Shown: positions 20,558-29,552 of the stretch, in pieces
Position numbering within the stretch: position 1 is the first letter of the stretch
How the letters are laid out: every line of letters begins with the position of its first letter
Origin: Roseobacter sp. HKCCD6576-2
GTDB lineage: Bacteria; Pseudomonadota; Alphaproteobacteria; Rhodobacterales; Rhodobacteraceae
DNA: 64,000 nt
Direction: 5' to 3'
NCBI RefSeq assembly: GCF_013179285.1
Contig: NZ_WVNW01000002.1
Span: 496,001-560,000, forward strand
The notes under the pieces: generated by a model
What the model saw: only the letters and a program-made list of their open reading frames with translations
Database searches by the model: none
What the model was told of the DNA's origin: nothing
Program-made: the position numbers and the translations under genes

Positions 20558-21232
20558 TTACTCGGCCAATTTCTTGGCTTGTTCGACCCAGCCTTCGCGC
20601 TCGATCCGGCCTTTGAACGACAGTTTCTCGTCCATAGCAGCGATATCGTCCGCGGTCCAACCTGCAATCTGTGCGAAGGTTGTAACGCCAGCGGCCAGCA
20701 GTTTCTTCTCCAGCGCCGGACCAACACCCGACAGCTGTTTCAGATCGTCGCCACCGACGGCTGCTTCGGCTTTCGGCGCGGCTTTCTTCGGGGCGGCTTC
20801 GGCCTTCGGTTCCGCCTTGGCTTTCGCGGCGGGTTTGGCTTTCGCCTTCGGCGCTTCCGCGGCAACTGCAGGCGCAGAGCCGGCACCAACCGCAGCCATC
20901 ACACCGGTTTTGTCACCACCCTTGGCGAGAATGTCGGTGATCCGAAGCAGCGTCAGTTGCTGACGGTGACCCTTGGTGCGCTTCGACGAATGCTTCCGCC
21001 GGCGCTTCACGAAATGGATCAGTTTCTCGCCCTTGATCTGGTCGATCACCGTGGCTTGCACCGCGGCACCGTCCACATTCGGCGTGCCCAGCACAGGCGC
21101 GTCGCCGCCGAGCATCAGAATCTCATTGAATTGGACGGTGTCACCCGCCGCTGCGGCCAGCTTTTCCACGCGCAGAACGTCGCCGGACTGCACCTTGTAC
21201 TGCTTGCCACCGGTCTTCAGGACCGCAAACAT
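20558..21232 (-). CDS. rplU: 50S ribosomal protein L21 with C-terminal helix-hairpin-helix extension
   Basis: A 224-residue L21, twice the usual ~103. Residues 1-103 are canonical ([26 protein letters not shown]). Then comes an Ala/Lys/Glu-rich linker and a ~60-residue domain beginning [20 protein letters not shown], a helix-hairpin-helix-like module also found in some NADH-dehydrogenase-related proteins. The third of three consecutive ATGs was chosen because the ribosome site AAGGA is eight bases before it and only two bases before the first. Extended L21 is known in Rhodobacteraceae; the role of the extension is unclear. Confidence 0.95.
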   Translation of the reverse strand: MFAVLKTGGKQYKVQSGDVLRVEKLAAAAGDTVQFNEILMLGGDAPVLGTPNVDGAAVQATVIDQIKGEKLIHFVKRRRKHSSKRTKGHRQQLTLLRITDILAKGGDKTGVMAAVGAGSAPAVAAEAPKAKAKPAAKAKAEPKAEAAPKKAAPKAEAAVGGDDLKQLSGVGPALEKKLLAAGVTTFAQIAGWTADDIAAMDEKLSFKGRIEREGWVEQAKKLAE

Positions 21233-21379
21233 CATCATCTTCCTTCTACCCCGCGCCCTGTGGCCCCCATCTTCGGGTGTTCTCGCGGATCAAACCGCGC
21301 CTCGGGCTGCGTGCCCCTCTCGGGACATCTTCGACAAATCAAAACAGCCGCAGGGAACCCCGGCGGCGACAGAGGCCTG

Positions 21380-21408
21380 CATATGCCCGAGCCTCGCGCT
21401 GCTGTCAA
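21380..21408 (-). promoter_or_regulatory. probable sigma-70 promoter of rplU-rpmA
   Basis: On the minus strand TTGACA (21408-21403), a 17-base spacer, then CATATG (21385-21380). This would give a leader of about 140 nt before rplU. The -35 is perfect; the -10 is weak. Confidence 0.5.
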
Positions 21409-21465
21409 GCGATGCAACAGCGGTTTTACGGGTCCCGTACCAAGGGCCCAGACCCGCCGCGCAGC

Positions 21466-22356
21466 TCAGGTTTCTTCGCCGGCGACAAATAAGGCCGCCG
21501 CCGCGCCGAGATCATAGCTCACCGCCTCGAACATCGCATCGAAGGCCGCAAACAAAGTGCGGTTCAACACGCGTCCGGCGGGGCTCTCTGACAAGGCGAT
21601 ATAGGCATCCATATCCGCATCGCTGAGCGCATCATAGGCAACGATTTGATAGGAATAGAGCCAAAGCTCCGTTTCGGCGCGGATCTCGGGTTCTTGGCTC
21701 CACACTTCCGCCAACATCAAATCCTCGGGCAATTCGACGTCAAAGGCACCGCCATCCACCAGCCCGCGATAGAAGGCGAAGTTCGAGTTCAAGGCGCCCG
21801 CCACATTCAAATCGATCAGGGCGTTGGCGTCGTTGAAGGCGCGCAATTGATCGATGCGCGGGTTCTCTGCGGCCAGCTCCTCGCGAAACACGATATTGGC
21901 GGCCTCTTCCACCACCGGGTCGATGAATTCGCGCCGGGCGAGGATCTCACCTTCCACAATGCGCCGCCCGATCTCGGTTGCGAAAAATGCGTTCAGAGTG
22001 TCGAGTTCATCGGCGCTGAACGCATCTTCCGGCACCGCCGCTTCGAAATCCTGCGTCAGCCGTTCGAGACTGTATGTCTGCGCAACCATCGCAGGCCAGG
22101 CGGCCCCGCCCTGCCCCGGAAACATCTCCGCTTCCAGATCATCGGCATAATCGATGCCCTCGATCGACATGATCTCCAACACGTCGTAAAGCCCAATCGC
22201 CTGAAACAGGGTGTAAAGCTCCGGGTTCTCCGCCGCGATCACACTGCCCGGCGCAATCTGGGCCTCCACCGGTGTCTCCGGCGCGGTCTGCGCCAAAGCG
22301 GCTCCGGCCATGACACTCAAAGTAAAGCAGGTGGCGAATGGCAATGCACGCAACAT
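21466..22356 (-). CDS. DUF2059 domain-containing exported protein
   Basis: A 296-residue protein with a clear Sec signal peptide (LPFATCFTLSVMAGAALAQ, cleavage near 22-23). The mature chain is helical and acidic, with the DUF2059-type segments TLNAFFATEIGRRIVEGE and YIALSESPAGRVLNRTLFAA. No catalytic motif is seen and the function of the family is unknown. It is a monocistronic gene divergent from tRNA-Ser. Confidence 0.75.
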   Translation of the reverse strand: MLRALPFATCFTLSVMAGAALAQTAPETPVEAQIAPGSVIAAENPELYTLFQAIGLYDVLEIMSIEGIDYADDLEAEMFPGQGGAAWPAMVAQTYSLERLTQDFEAAVPEDAFSADELDTLNAFFATEIGRRIVEGEILARREFIDPVVEEAANIVFREELAAENPRIDQLRAFNDANALIDLNVAGALNSNFAFYRGLVDGGAFDVELPEDLMLAEVWSQEPEIRAETELWLYSYQIVAYDALSDADMDAYIALSESPAGRVLNRTLFAAFDAMFEAVSYDLGAAAALFVAGEET

Positions 22357-22517
22357 GGGCTCTCCTTGTTGGGGCCGTCACGACCCGATCTTTCTCTAAA
22401 ACATGGGCAAGTGGGCGCCGGAAATCCACCGCCAAACGGCGCCCGTCTCGAAGAGTTGAGCGAAGCTCCGCCGGTCCGGCTTTCTGGCGCGCGGCAAACT
22501 TGTCGGCAAGACCCCCC

Positions 22518-22546
22518 TTGCGCGGGCGCACGGCTGCGGCTATTCC
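22518..22546 (+). promoter_or_regulatory. probable promoter of tRNA-Ser
   Basis: TTGCGC (22518-22523), a 17-base GC-rich spacer and TATTCC (22541-22546), ending 27 bases before the tRNA 5' end. The spacing is ideal and the hexamers moderate. Confidence 0.4.
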
Positions 22547-22573
22547 CCCGCTCCACGACCCCTGATTAAGCGC

Positions 22574-22663
22574 GGAGAGGTGCCGGAGTGGTCGAACGGG
22601 GCGGTCTCGAAAACCGTTGTGGGTGCAAGCCTACCCAGGGTTCGAATCCCTGTCTCTCCGCCA
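22574..22663 (+). tRNA. tRNA-Ser (anticodon CGA)
   Basis: A 90-nt class II tRNA with encoded CCA. The acceptor GGAGAGG pairs with TCTCTCC (one wobble), the D arm contains GTGGTCGAACGG, the anticodon loop is CTCGAAA (anticodon CGA, reads UCG), then a long variable arm and GGTTCGAATCC in the T arm. The discriminator base is G, as expected for serine. Confidence 0.97.
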
Positions 22664-22724
22664 CCTTCGAAAACGAACCCGGCTTTGCCTTTTGGCGGCC
22701 CGACCGTCTCGATAAGGTCTTATT

Positions 22725-22757
22725 GCGACCGATGCCGTTCGCCGTCGGTCGTTTTTT
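22725..22757 (+). terminator. intrinsic terminator after tRNA-Ser
   Basis: GCGACCGA and TCGGTCG form a stem around a 12-base loop, followed by six T. It lies 61 bp after the tRNA. Confidence 0.75.
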
Positions 22758-23170
22758 AATCATAAATGTTTTTTATGGCCGCGCTGTCGGGTCGACCTGA
22801 TCACATCTAACTCCGCTATTGATAGACCTAAGGTGCTGACCGACTTCTGCGAGATGTCTCGCTTTCGCGATCAGAGCATCGCCGATAGGCGGCTTATCAG
22901 GCGTATCAAATTGTCGTCCGATTTCGGCACAGAAGATGCGACCTTACTCCACCACACAACCGCACGAAAGTGACATTTTTCTCTATATAAGATTAATTTT
23001 AGGCGTTCTCGCTCTCGCAAGACCGCTACCGGACATCGTCAGATCGGGTTGCAATGTCCATTATGCGCGAGAAACCAGTGACCTAACGCGCTTCGGGTTA
23101 TGTGCCTCCGTCCCGCCAACATATCAGCGTCACTTATGAACGCTTACATCATGCCCTTCCGCAACATTCA
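22758..23170. other. gene-free stretch before the autotransporter
   Basis: About 400 bp with lower GC than the surroundings. Short open frames here (for example 22936-23139) have no ribosome site or recognisable protein. No hairpin, repeat or RNA motif that I can support is seen; the promoter of the autotransporter gene begins at its right edge. Confidence 0.5.
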
Positions 23171-23198
23171 TTGACATTGAAAATATTTCAGTTAAAAA
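23171..23198 (+). promoter_or_regulatory. probable sigma-70 promoter of the autotransporter gene
   Basis: TTGACA at 23171-23176, a 16-base AT-rich spacer and TAAAAA at 23193-23198, about 70 bp upstream of the ATG. The surrounding AT-rich sequence (AAAATATTT, TTAATCAATCAA) contrasts with the 60% GC of the window and could bind a silencing or bending protein. Confidence 0.5.
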
Positions 23199-23266
23199 GT
23201 TAATCAATCAATCTGAGTATTTTAACTCGAAAAAGATTGAAAGACTGAGGCGAAAGGGTAGTTACG

Positions 23267-26251
23267 ATGAAGATCACAGTACAATTGCGTCCGTCCAGCG
23301 GGCGTCTGACGAAGTGGAAAGGTAAGGTCGCATCCATATCGCCGACCGGTGGACGGCTCCTGTCGTCTTGCTCCTTGCGGGCGCTGGCTCTGGCAACCGG
23401 TTTGGCAATGCCAACACTCTTCGTGTCCTCGGGTGCAGGGTTCGCGGGCACCTGTGTTGAAACATCGCCGGGCGTCTTTAGCTGCTCGGGCCCGGCTGAC
23501 GTCGGCGGTTCAGATGCAGAGGTGGTGATTGACACGGGCGGAGCAGTCTCGGTTGAGACCGCCGCTGGTTTTGGGAACGACACCACGACCGGCACCGACT
23601 CTGGAGGCTCTAACAGCGAAGTCAACGGCATCGATATTCAAGGCACTGGCGGCGTCACTTTCACCGACACGAATTCTTCTACGATAACCGGACTGAATCA
23701 GGGTCTCAGCGTTCGCAACAACGGCGGCACCGTAACAGTTGTAACGACTGGAGCCATCACCGGGGTTAACTCGACTGGCATCGCACTCAACAACACCGGC
23801 CTCGGGTCGGGGAGCACGATCGACGTTGGTGGGGATGTGACCGGCAGACTAAGCAGCGGAGGTACCGGGATTTCTGCAAACAATAACACCGGGGCTTTGA
23901 CGATCTCAACAGCGGCGGGCACAACCGTTTCGGCTGGCGGTAATGGCATCCGGGCAACAAATGGGAACAGTGTTGGGGTAAACGATTTCACGATTACCAC
24001 TGGTGGTCAGGTCATTGGTAGCAGCAACTATGCGATTGATGCGACCCAACAGGATGACGGAGATCTTGTGATCCAGACCTCAGACACCGTTACCGGTGGG
24101 GCGCAAGGGATCCGGGCGCAAAATGCCAATGGCGGCAACATCAGCATCGTGAGCACGGCCGCCGTTGAAGGAACCAGCCAAGCGGGCATCTTTGCGTTCA
24201 ATCAGAGCATTAGCACAGGCGATGTATCCATTTCGGCGACGAGTGTCACCAGTAGTGTTACAGGTATCAGCGTCACCAATAATGGTACCGGCCTCACGAG
24301 AGTAACGACGTCTGGAGTAGTGGATGGCGGCAATGCGGGCATTCTGGCCGTAAACACGAATGCCGCCACGGGGGTAATGGAGATCGACGCCTCAGACGAC
24401 GTGACCGGTGGACAACACGCGATCTCCGCGGACAATCGTGGGTCGGGTGCGCTGAACATCACGGTGAGCGACATCGTAACCGGCGGAACGTCACGAAGGG
24501 GTGACGGCATCCGCACTCTCACAGTGACGGGCGGGACCACTGCCACCATCACATTGAACACGGGTGCCGATGTCAGAGGCGGCAGCGGTGGATTTGCCAT
24601 TTCAAATGATGGCGGCAACTCAGAGACACTCGTTAACACGGGCGCCTCGGTTGCCGGTGATATCAGCCTAGGTGACGGTTCCGACAACTTGACCTTCGCT
24701 GGCGGGAGCTTTGACACGGATGCGGAGTTTGATGGTGGTGATGACATCGACGCAACGGATGGCTCTGTTGACGTCCTGACCTTTGTCGGATCCAGTGGAT
24801 CGCTTGGGGGGGGGAATATCGACAACTGGGAACAGGTCAATATCGGAGCAGGGTCAGCCATAACGTTGGACAACTTCGGGATGACGGCTGGCACGACGAC
24901 CGTCGATGTTGGCGGCACCCTTTCTTTTGTTCGCGACCTGTTTACCTTCGGAGGTGCTGGCATATTTGATGGTGGCAACCTAACCAATGCGGGAACTGTT
25001 ACACTTCAGAACGGTACCGCCGCTGATACAGTGACCGTATCTGGCGACTACACCGGCGGCGGTCGGCTTTTGATCGATGTCGATTTTGCCGCTGACACTG
25101 CAGACACCCTTACGGTTCAGGGCGCTGTGTCGGGCGTGACGTCGATTGAGATTGTCGATGTCTCGACGACGACAGCAAGCGGTAACGAGATTCTTGTTGT
25201 GGATACCGATGGGCTTGCATCGCCATCCGATGCCTTTGCTTTGGCGACCGGCCCCGTGACCAGCGGCGCGTTCCTCTATGACCTGGATCAGGACACAACC
25301 GATCTGGATTGGTATCTGCGCTCCACCGGCCAACTCAGCAGCACCGGCGCGATCTATGAGGGCCTTCCCCTGGTTCTTGCCGGGTTCAACAACTTGCCGA
25401 CCATGCAGCAGCGTGTGCGCCAGCGGTCATCTATAGAAGGCCAAGAGCTGTGGGTGCGCTTTGTCGGCGATCGTTTGGACACGACCCCCTCCTCTTCCGA
25501 GGATGGCATCAGCTATGAAAGCACCCAGACCGGCCTGCAAGCCGGGGCCGATTTCGACCTGGAAACCAATGGCATCGGCCGTTGGGTTATCGGGGCAACC
25601 ATGCAATATGGTCAGATCTCCGCCGATATGAGCGGCGCGAGTGGCACAGGTCAGATTGACGCCGATGGTTATGGGATCGGGGCGACCGGCACCTGGTTCA
25701 GTGGCACAGGCTTGTATCTCGATATCCAAGGTCAAGCGAACTGGATCTCCAGTGATATCGCCTCGTCGGCAGCTGGCACCCTCGCAACCGGACATGACAG
25801 CCAAGCTCTGGCAATCAGCTCCGAGATCGGGCAGCGCATCACCCTTGCTGGCGGCGGTACGCTGACCCCGCAAGCGCAGATGATATGGGGCATGGTCGAT
25901 GGCGACGCCATGACCGACGAGGACGGCAATGCGGTGGACCCGGGAACCAATGACACCTTGGTGACCCGGCTTGGTCTGGCCTATGAAACGGACGTCACCG
26001 ACCGTGGTCAGTTCAATGCCATCGGCAATATCTGGCATGACCTGTCCGGCGCGCAGACCACAAATGTCGCTGGCGCCGATCTGTCGGCAGAGGCCGAGTC
26101 CACCTGGGCCGAAATCGGCATTGGCGGCGATTTGCAGCTTGCCCCGGGGCAGTCTCTCTATGGTGAGGCCAGCTACCGAACCGCTCTGGGCGGTGCCTCC
26201 TCGGACAATCGGGGCCTGCGCCTTTCGGCAGGATTCCGAATGGACTTCTGA
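23267..26251 (+). CDS. type V secretion autotransporter with beta-helix passenger
   Basis: A 994-residue outer-membrane/surface protein. A long signal region (residues 1-~62: positively charged, then LRALALATGLAMPTLFVSS) precedes a passenger of Gly/Thr/Asn/Ser-rich repeats of about 30 residues, each with a GI-x-A-x-N core (GLSVRNN, GIALNN, GISANNN, GIRATN, GIRAQN, GIFAFNQ, GISVTNN, GILAVN), typical of a right-handed beta-helix. From about residue 730 (LWVRFVGDRLD) to the C-terminal Phe of SAGFRMDF is a 12-strand autotransporter barrel. AAGGG precedes the ATG. Passenger function (adhesion, biofilm) is inferred only. Confidence 0.9.
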   Translation: MKITVQLRPSSGRLTKWKGKVASISPTGGRLLSSCSLRALALATGLAMPTLFVSSGAGFAGTCVETSPGVFSCSGPADVGGSDAEVVIDTGGAVSVETAAGFGNDTTTGTDSGGSNSEVNGIDIQGTGGVTFTDTNSSTITGLNQGLSVRNNGGTVTVVTTGAITGVNSTGIALNNTGLGSGSTIDVGGDVTGRLSSGGTGISANNNTGALTISTAAGTTVSAGGNGIRATNGNSVGVNDFTITTGGQVIGSSNYAIDATQQDDGDLVIQTSDTVTGGAQGIRAQNANGGNISIVSTAAVEGTSQAGIFAFNQSISTGDVSISATSVTSSVTGISVTNNGTGLTRVTTSGVVDGGNAGILAVNTNAATGVMEIDASDDVTGGQHAISADNRGSGALNITVSDIVTGGTSRRGDGIRTLTVTGGTTATITLNTGADVRGGSGGFAISNDGGNSETLVNTGASVAGDISLGDGSDNLTFAGGSFDTDAEFDGGDDIDATDGSVDVLTFVGSSGSLGGGNIDNWEQVNIGAGSAITLDNFGMTAGTTTVDVGGTLSFVRDLFTFGGAGIFDGGNLTNAGTVTLQNGTAADTVTVSGDYTGGGRLLIDVDFAADTADTLTVQGAVSGVTSIEIVDVSTTTASGNEILVVDTDGLASPSDAFALATGPVTSGAFLYDLDQDTTDLDWYLRSTGQLSSTGAIYEGLPLVLAGFNNLPTMQQRVRQRSSIEGQELWVRFVGDRLDTTPSSSEDGISYESTQTGLQAGADFDLETNGIGRWVIGATMQYGQISADMSGASGTGQIDADGYGIGATGTWFSGTGLYLDIQGQANWISSDIASSAAGTLATGHDSQALAISSEIGQRITLAGGGTLTPQAQMIWGMVDGDAMTDEDGNAVDPGTNDTLVTRLGLAYETDVTDRGQFNAIGNIWHDLSGAQTTNVAGADLSAEAESTWAEIGIGGDLQLAPGQSLYGEASYRTALGGASSDNRGLRLSAGFRMDF

Positions 26252-26352
26252 TCCAGCGGATGCGGTGCCAAAACTGCAACGTAGCACCATCAACATCGCC
26301 CCCGCCTGCACTGGCGGAGGCACCCTCCCCTAACAAACAGGACCCCCTGCTG

Positions 26353-26868
26353 ATGCGATCTCTCGCCCTTTCCATCGTCCTGGCCTTGGTGCCAGGCTTA
26401 TCTTTTGCGCAACAGACGGCGCCGCTGCCCAGCACAGTCACAGAAACCTATGACGCTTGGACAGTGAACTGCGTCAGCGTGGACGCCGCAGGCGAACCGC
26501 TTGAGAGGCAGCTCTGCGAAATGTCGCAGCAGCTACAGCAACAAGATAGCGGGCAGCGGGTTTTGAGCGTCGTGCTCCAACCTGATGGAGATGACGCAAA
26601 TCTGGTCATCCTGACACCCTTTGGGCTGCTTCTTTCCGGCGGTGTTCAAATCGATGTCGAAGAAGGCCAAGTCGCAGTTCTGGCGTTCCGGACCTGCCTG
26701 CCCGCCGGGTGTCTTGCCCGCGGCACACTCACGGACGAGGAAGTCGGTTTGCTGCGACGTGGAAGTATCGCTCAAATCCAGATGACCAGCGCCGATGAGG
26801 CCCCCTTTATCGTTGAGATTTCGCTTGCTGGCTTCACCAATGCTTGGAACCGACTGCAAGACTCTTAA
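26353..26868 (+). CDS. invasion-associated locus B (IalB) family exported protein
   Basis: A 171-residue protein beginning MRSLALSIVLALVPG, a clean signal peptide (cleavage after SFAQ); in-frame upstream start 26260 would bury it and is rejected. TYDAWTVNCV, LCEMSQQLQ, LVILTPFGLLLSGGVQI and FRTCLPAGCLARG are the IalB-family pattern with paired cysteines. IalB was named from Bartonella invasion, but most members in free-living alphaproteobacteria have no known role. It follows the autotransporter by 101 bp on the same strand and may be co-transcribed. Confidence 0.85.
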   Translation: MRSLALSIVLALVPGLSFAQQTAPLPSTVTETYDAWTVNCVSVDAAGEPLERQLCEMSQQLQQQDSGQRVLSVVLQPDGDDANLVILTPFGLLLSGGVQIDVEEGQVAVLAFRTCLPAGCLARGTLTDEEVGLLRRGSIAQIQMTSADEAPFIVEISLAGFTNAWNRLQDS

Positions 26869-26870
26869 TG

Positions 26871-26910
26871 GCAAAGGGCGGCGCATGATATCAGAGCCGC
26901 CGCCCTTTGC
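26871..26910. terminator. perfect 13-bp inverted repeat between convergent genes, likely bidirectional terminator
   Basis: GCAAAGGGCGGCG and CGCCGCCCTTTGC are exact complements around a 14-base loop. It begins two bases after the IalB-like gene stop and faces the end of the VOC gene. The A/T at the outer part of the stem gives short U tracts in both directions. Confidence 0.65.
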
Positions 26911-27025
26911 TCGCCCCCCATAAACCGTCAATGCGCAACCAACTCAATCAGTCCACACTCTCTGATTAATCTGCCTTGGCACCCGATGCGTCGCTCACGA
27001 CTTTCTCGGATCGCTGCGCCCAAGA

Positions 27026-27781
27026 TCACCCCACGGCCAATGAGAACAGCCCCCCAGTTGGATCGCGAAGCAGCGTGCCACGGGCGTCCTGCTGCGCCCC
27101 TTTCGCTGGCCGCAGGACGGTGGCACCGGCGAGGCGTCCGCGGTTGAGAGCCTCCGGCAAATCCCCGACCCGAAGGCTTGGGACCCAAAGCGGCGCCGTA
27201 TCGGACGCATCATCGCCACCATCGTAGAACGCTACCGTCTCCCCATTTAAGGTGATTGATCTATCTTTCGCCGAAATGGAAAGATCTTCCGCCGCCTCCC
27301 ATCCAAAAAGACGATGGTAGAATGTTGCCGGAAAGCCGCCCACGCTGTTCAGATACCGCTCCGCCGCAAACTGCTTTGTCGGGGCAGGAAACGCATGACG
27401 CGACAGCGAAATCCCGATATGAGCCCCGTCCGGGTCGCGCAGGACGCAGTTGCGGCCAACGCCGGGGACTTCGAATGGCGGCTTGACGATCATCCCGCCA
27501 TGGTCCGCCGCAAGCGCAGCCGTGGCATCCACATCTTCGACCTCGACATAGGGAATCCAGCCAACAACCGGTCCGGGCGTCTGATCGATGATCCCTGCCC
27601 CGGCTTCGCCATCCAACAGGGCAAGCGTGAAGTCTTTCTCGCCACCGCCCCAGGCAAAATCCGTCGCGTGTTCAGTAAGGTAGCTCCAATGCGCGACGTC
27701 TTGGTAGAAGGGCTTGGACCGCTCGGCATCGGGCGTAAACAGATCGTGCCAGACGATCCGACCTCGTTTTTCAGTAGTCAT
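27026..27781 (-). CDS. VOC (glyoxalase/dioxygenase) superfamily protein, two domains
   Basis: A 251-residue protein from MTTEKRGRIVWHDLF; a start 13 codons upstream is possible but less typical. Two vicinal-oxygen-chelate modules are present: residues ~7-115 (VWHDLFTPDAERSKPFYQDV, ending NCVLRDPDGAHIGI) and ~125-251 (NSVGGFPATFYHRLFGWEAA, ending LRDPTGGLFSLAVG). Such tandem forms are often annotated as glyoxalase or hydroxylase but the substrate cannot be predicted. It converges with the IalB-like gene. Confidence 0.8.
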   Translation of the reverse strand: MTTEKRGRIVWHDLFTPDAERSKPFYQDVAHWSYLTEHATDFAWGGGEKDFTLALLDGEAGAGIIDQTPGPVVGWIPYVEVEDVDATAALAADHGGMIVKPPFEVPGVGRNCVLRDPDGAHIGISLSRHAFPAPTKQFAAERYLNSVGGFPATFYHRLFGWEAAEDLSISAKDRSITLNGETVAFYDGGDDASDTAPLWVPSLRVGDLPEALNRGRLAGATVLRPAKGAQQDARGTLLRDPTGGLFSLAVG

Positions 27782-28005
27782 GGCACCATCATCCGGGTTG
27801 GTTTTCCCGATACATGTCACAGCCTCGGGGTTCTGCCTTGACCAAGATCAAACCTGTCGGTTCGATGATGCGCGATACGCAACGCGCTGCAAACGATGCT
27901 GATTGGCGCGCGAAACATCGGCTCTTTGACACATGTCATCGCCGCCCGCTCTCTCAGCCCGTAGTTTTCGGCGCATGTTCTGAATGGAGATCAACGAAGG
28001 TGGAT

Positions 28006-28134
28006 ATGATGATGAACCCGATGTTATTTATCTGTCTGTTTTTCGCGGGCTTCGGGGTGTTTATGCTCGGGGCCGGTTTTGTCTGGTGGGTATCGCTTCA
28101 AGCCAAGCAGATGGAGCAAGGCAAGAAGGCTTGA
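28006..28134 (+). CDS. small single-pass membrane protein (42 aa)
   Basis: Three ATGs in a row start a 42-residue peptide MMMNPMLFICLFFAGFGVF... with one hydrophobic helix (residues ~6-30), an aromatic GFVWWVS border and a charged cytoplasmic tail (AKQMEQGKKA). AAGG lies 5-8 bases before the ATGs, which supports translation. The role is unknown. It is isolated between a VOC gene and a serine hydrolase gene. Confidence 0.6.
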   Translation: MMMNPMLFICLFFAGFGVFMLGAGFVWWVSLQAKQMEQGKKA

Positions 28135-28237
28135 CTAGATAGGAAAGTCCCATCGGATTATCGCGCCGCGGCTGCAGCGTTTAGCTTCTCGCAACGGACC
28201 AATTGCGATATGATGAGCGCGTTGGACGCATCCCTAA

Positions 28238-29458
28238 ATGGCCTCAATTATCATGACCTTACGTAAGACTTCTCGCATTTTTCTCTGGCTATTGGGGGCG
28301 TTGCTGATCATCGCCATCGCCGGGTATATCTGGCTGCGAAACAGCCCCTATTGGGTCGGTGTTACGCTCTTCGCGGATGACTATCGCGTCGCGAATTTCC
28401 GCAGCATGGACGCTGTCTTTCCCTTCGAGCCCGTGAGCCGCAGCGGCCCGGTTTGGGCGCTGGAAACCGCGCCCCGTGCTTTGCCCGAGAGTTATGGTTT
28501 CAATGGCCAAGATCTCGCATTATCGGCATTCCTAGAGCGCACGGAAACCACCGGCTTTCTCGTGCTCCACCAAGGTCAGATCGCCCATGAGAGCTATTAT
28601 CTGGGCGGTGATGAGACCTCACAATTCACGTCCTGGTCCGTTGCGAAATCCGTCCTCTCCGCACTGATTGGCATCGCGATCGACGAAGGCCATATCGCCG
28701 ATATCACGGACCCGATCGAGACATATGTGCCCGCGCTGGCCGGGACGGCCTATGGCGCTGTGCCAATTGAGGATGCGTTGACCATGTCATCGGGCATCGG
28801 GTTTGACGAGGATTACGACAATCCGATGTCAGACGTGAATATGCTGTTTGTCAGCTTTCCGATGGGCACGCCGCTTGCCGAGACGATTCACGGTCAAGAC
28901 GCGCTCCGCCCGCCCGGAGAGTATAACAACTATATCAGCTCAGACAGCATCGCCCTCGGCCTCGCGCTGGAAGGGGCGACGGGCATGTCAACGCATGTGT
29001 ATTTGCAGAGCCGCCTTTGGGGGCCGATGGGGGCAGAAGCGGATGCGTTTTGGAGCACCAATCGCGCCGGTGACGTCCTGCCGCTCTGCTGCCTCAATGC
29101 AACGCTGCGGGATTATGGCCGCTTTGGTCAACTCTATCTGCAAAATGGGGCTCGGGACGGGCAACAGATCGTCCCTGCCGATTGGGTCGCGGCATCCGTC
29201 ACGCCATCGGCGCCGCATCTTGAACCGGGAGACAATCCGGCCTCATCCTGGACCTTCGGCTATGGCTATCACTGGTGGATTCCTGAGGAGCCGCAGGGCG
29301 ATTACACCGCGATTGGCATTTGGGGGCAGTATATCTATGTCGATCCGGTTCGGGAGGTGGTGATCGTCAAGACCAGCGCCGACTATCACTTCGACGATAA
29401 CGACCATGAAACCATCGCCGCCTTCCGCGCCATCGCCCGAGACCTCGCCGGCGAGTGA
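28238..29458 (+). CDS. serine hydrolase, class C beta-lactamase family, membrane-anchored
   Basis: A 406-residue protein with an N-terminal membrane anchor (IFLWLLGALLIIAIAGYIWL) and a periplasmic serine hydrolase domain. The SxxK motif is Ser134-Val-Ala-Lys137 in FTSWSVAKSVL, the YxN motif lies in YNNYISSDS, and GIWGQYIYV fills the third position. Members include esterases, D-aminopeptidases and penicillin-binding-like proteins rather than true resistance enzymes. The ATG at 28253 is an alternative start. Confidence 0.88.
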   Translation: MASIIMTLRKTSRIFLWLLGALLIIAIAGYIWLRNSPYWVGVTLFADDYRVANFRSMDAVFPFEPVSRSGPVWALETAPRALPESYGFNGQDLALSAFLERTETTGFLVLHQGQIAHESYYLGGDETSQFTSWSVAKSVLSALIGIAIDEGHIADITDPIETYVPALAGTAYGAVPIEDALTMSSGIGFDEDYDNPMSDVNMLFVSFPMGTPLAETIHGQDALRPPGEYNNYISSDSIALGLALEGATGMSTHVYLQSRLWGPMGAEADAFWSTNRAGDVLPLCCLNATLRDYGRFGQLYLQNGARDGQQIVPADWVAASVTPSAPHLEPGDNPASSWTFGYGYHWWIPEEPQGDYTAIGIWGQYIYVDPVREVVIVKTSADYHFDDNDHETIAAFRAIARDLAGE

Positions 29459-29552
29459 CGTCCCAAGCCGGTGGCGTGCGCGATCGGGTCTTGATCCCAG
29501 ACTCGGAGATTGGCTCTATAGTGATCGTCCCCCCTATTGATCCGGAGCCTCC

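Noticed and set aside
22936-23139. 67-codon frame upstream of the autotransporter
   Set aside because: No ribosome site and no recognisable protein; lies in AT-richer regulatory DNA.
24202-24987. 261-codon Pro/Val-rich frame opposite the autotransporter passenger
   Set aside because: It mirrors the repeats of the passenger on the other strand; not a separate gene.
28238-29458. Beta-lactamase resistance gene
   Set aside because: The family signature SxxK/YxN also covers esterases and peptidases, and the membrane anchor and sequence do not resemble AmpC enzymes.
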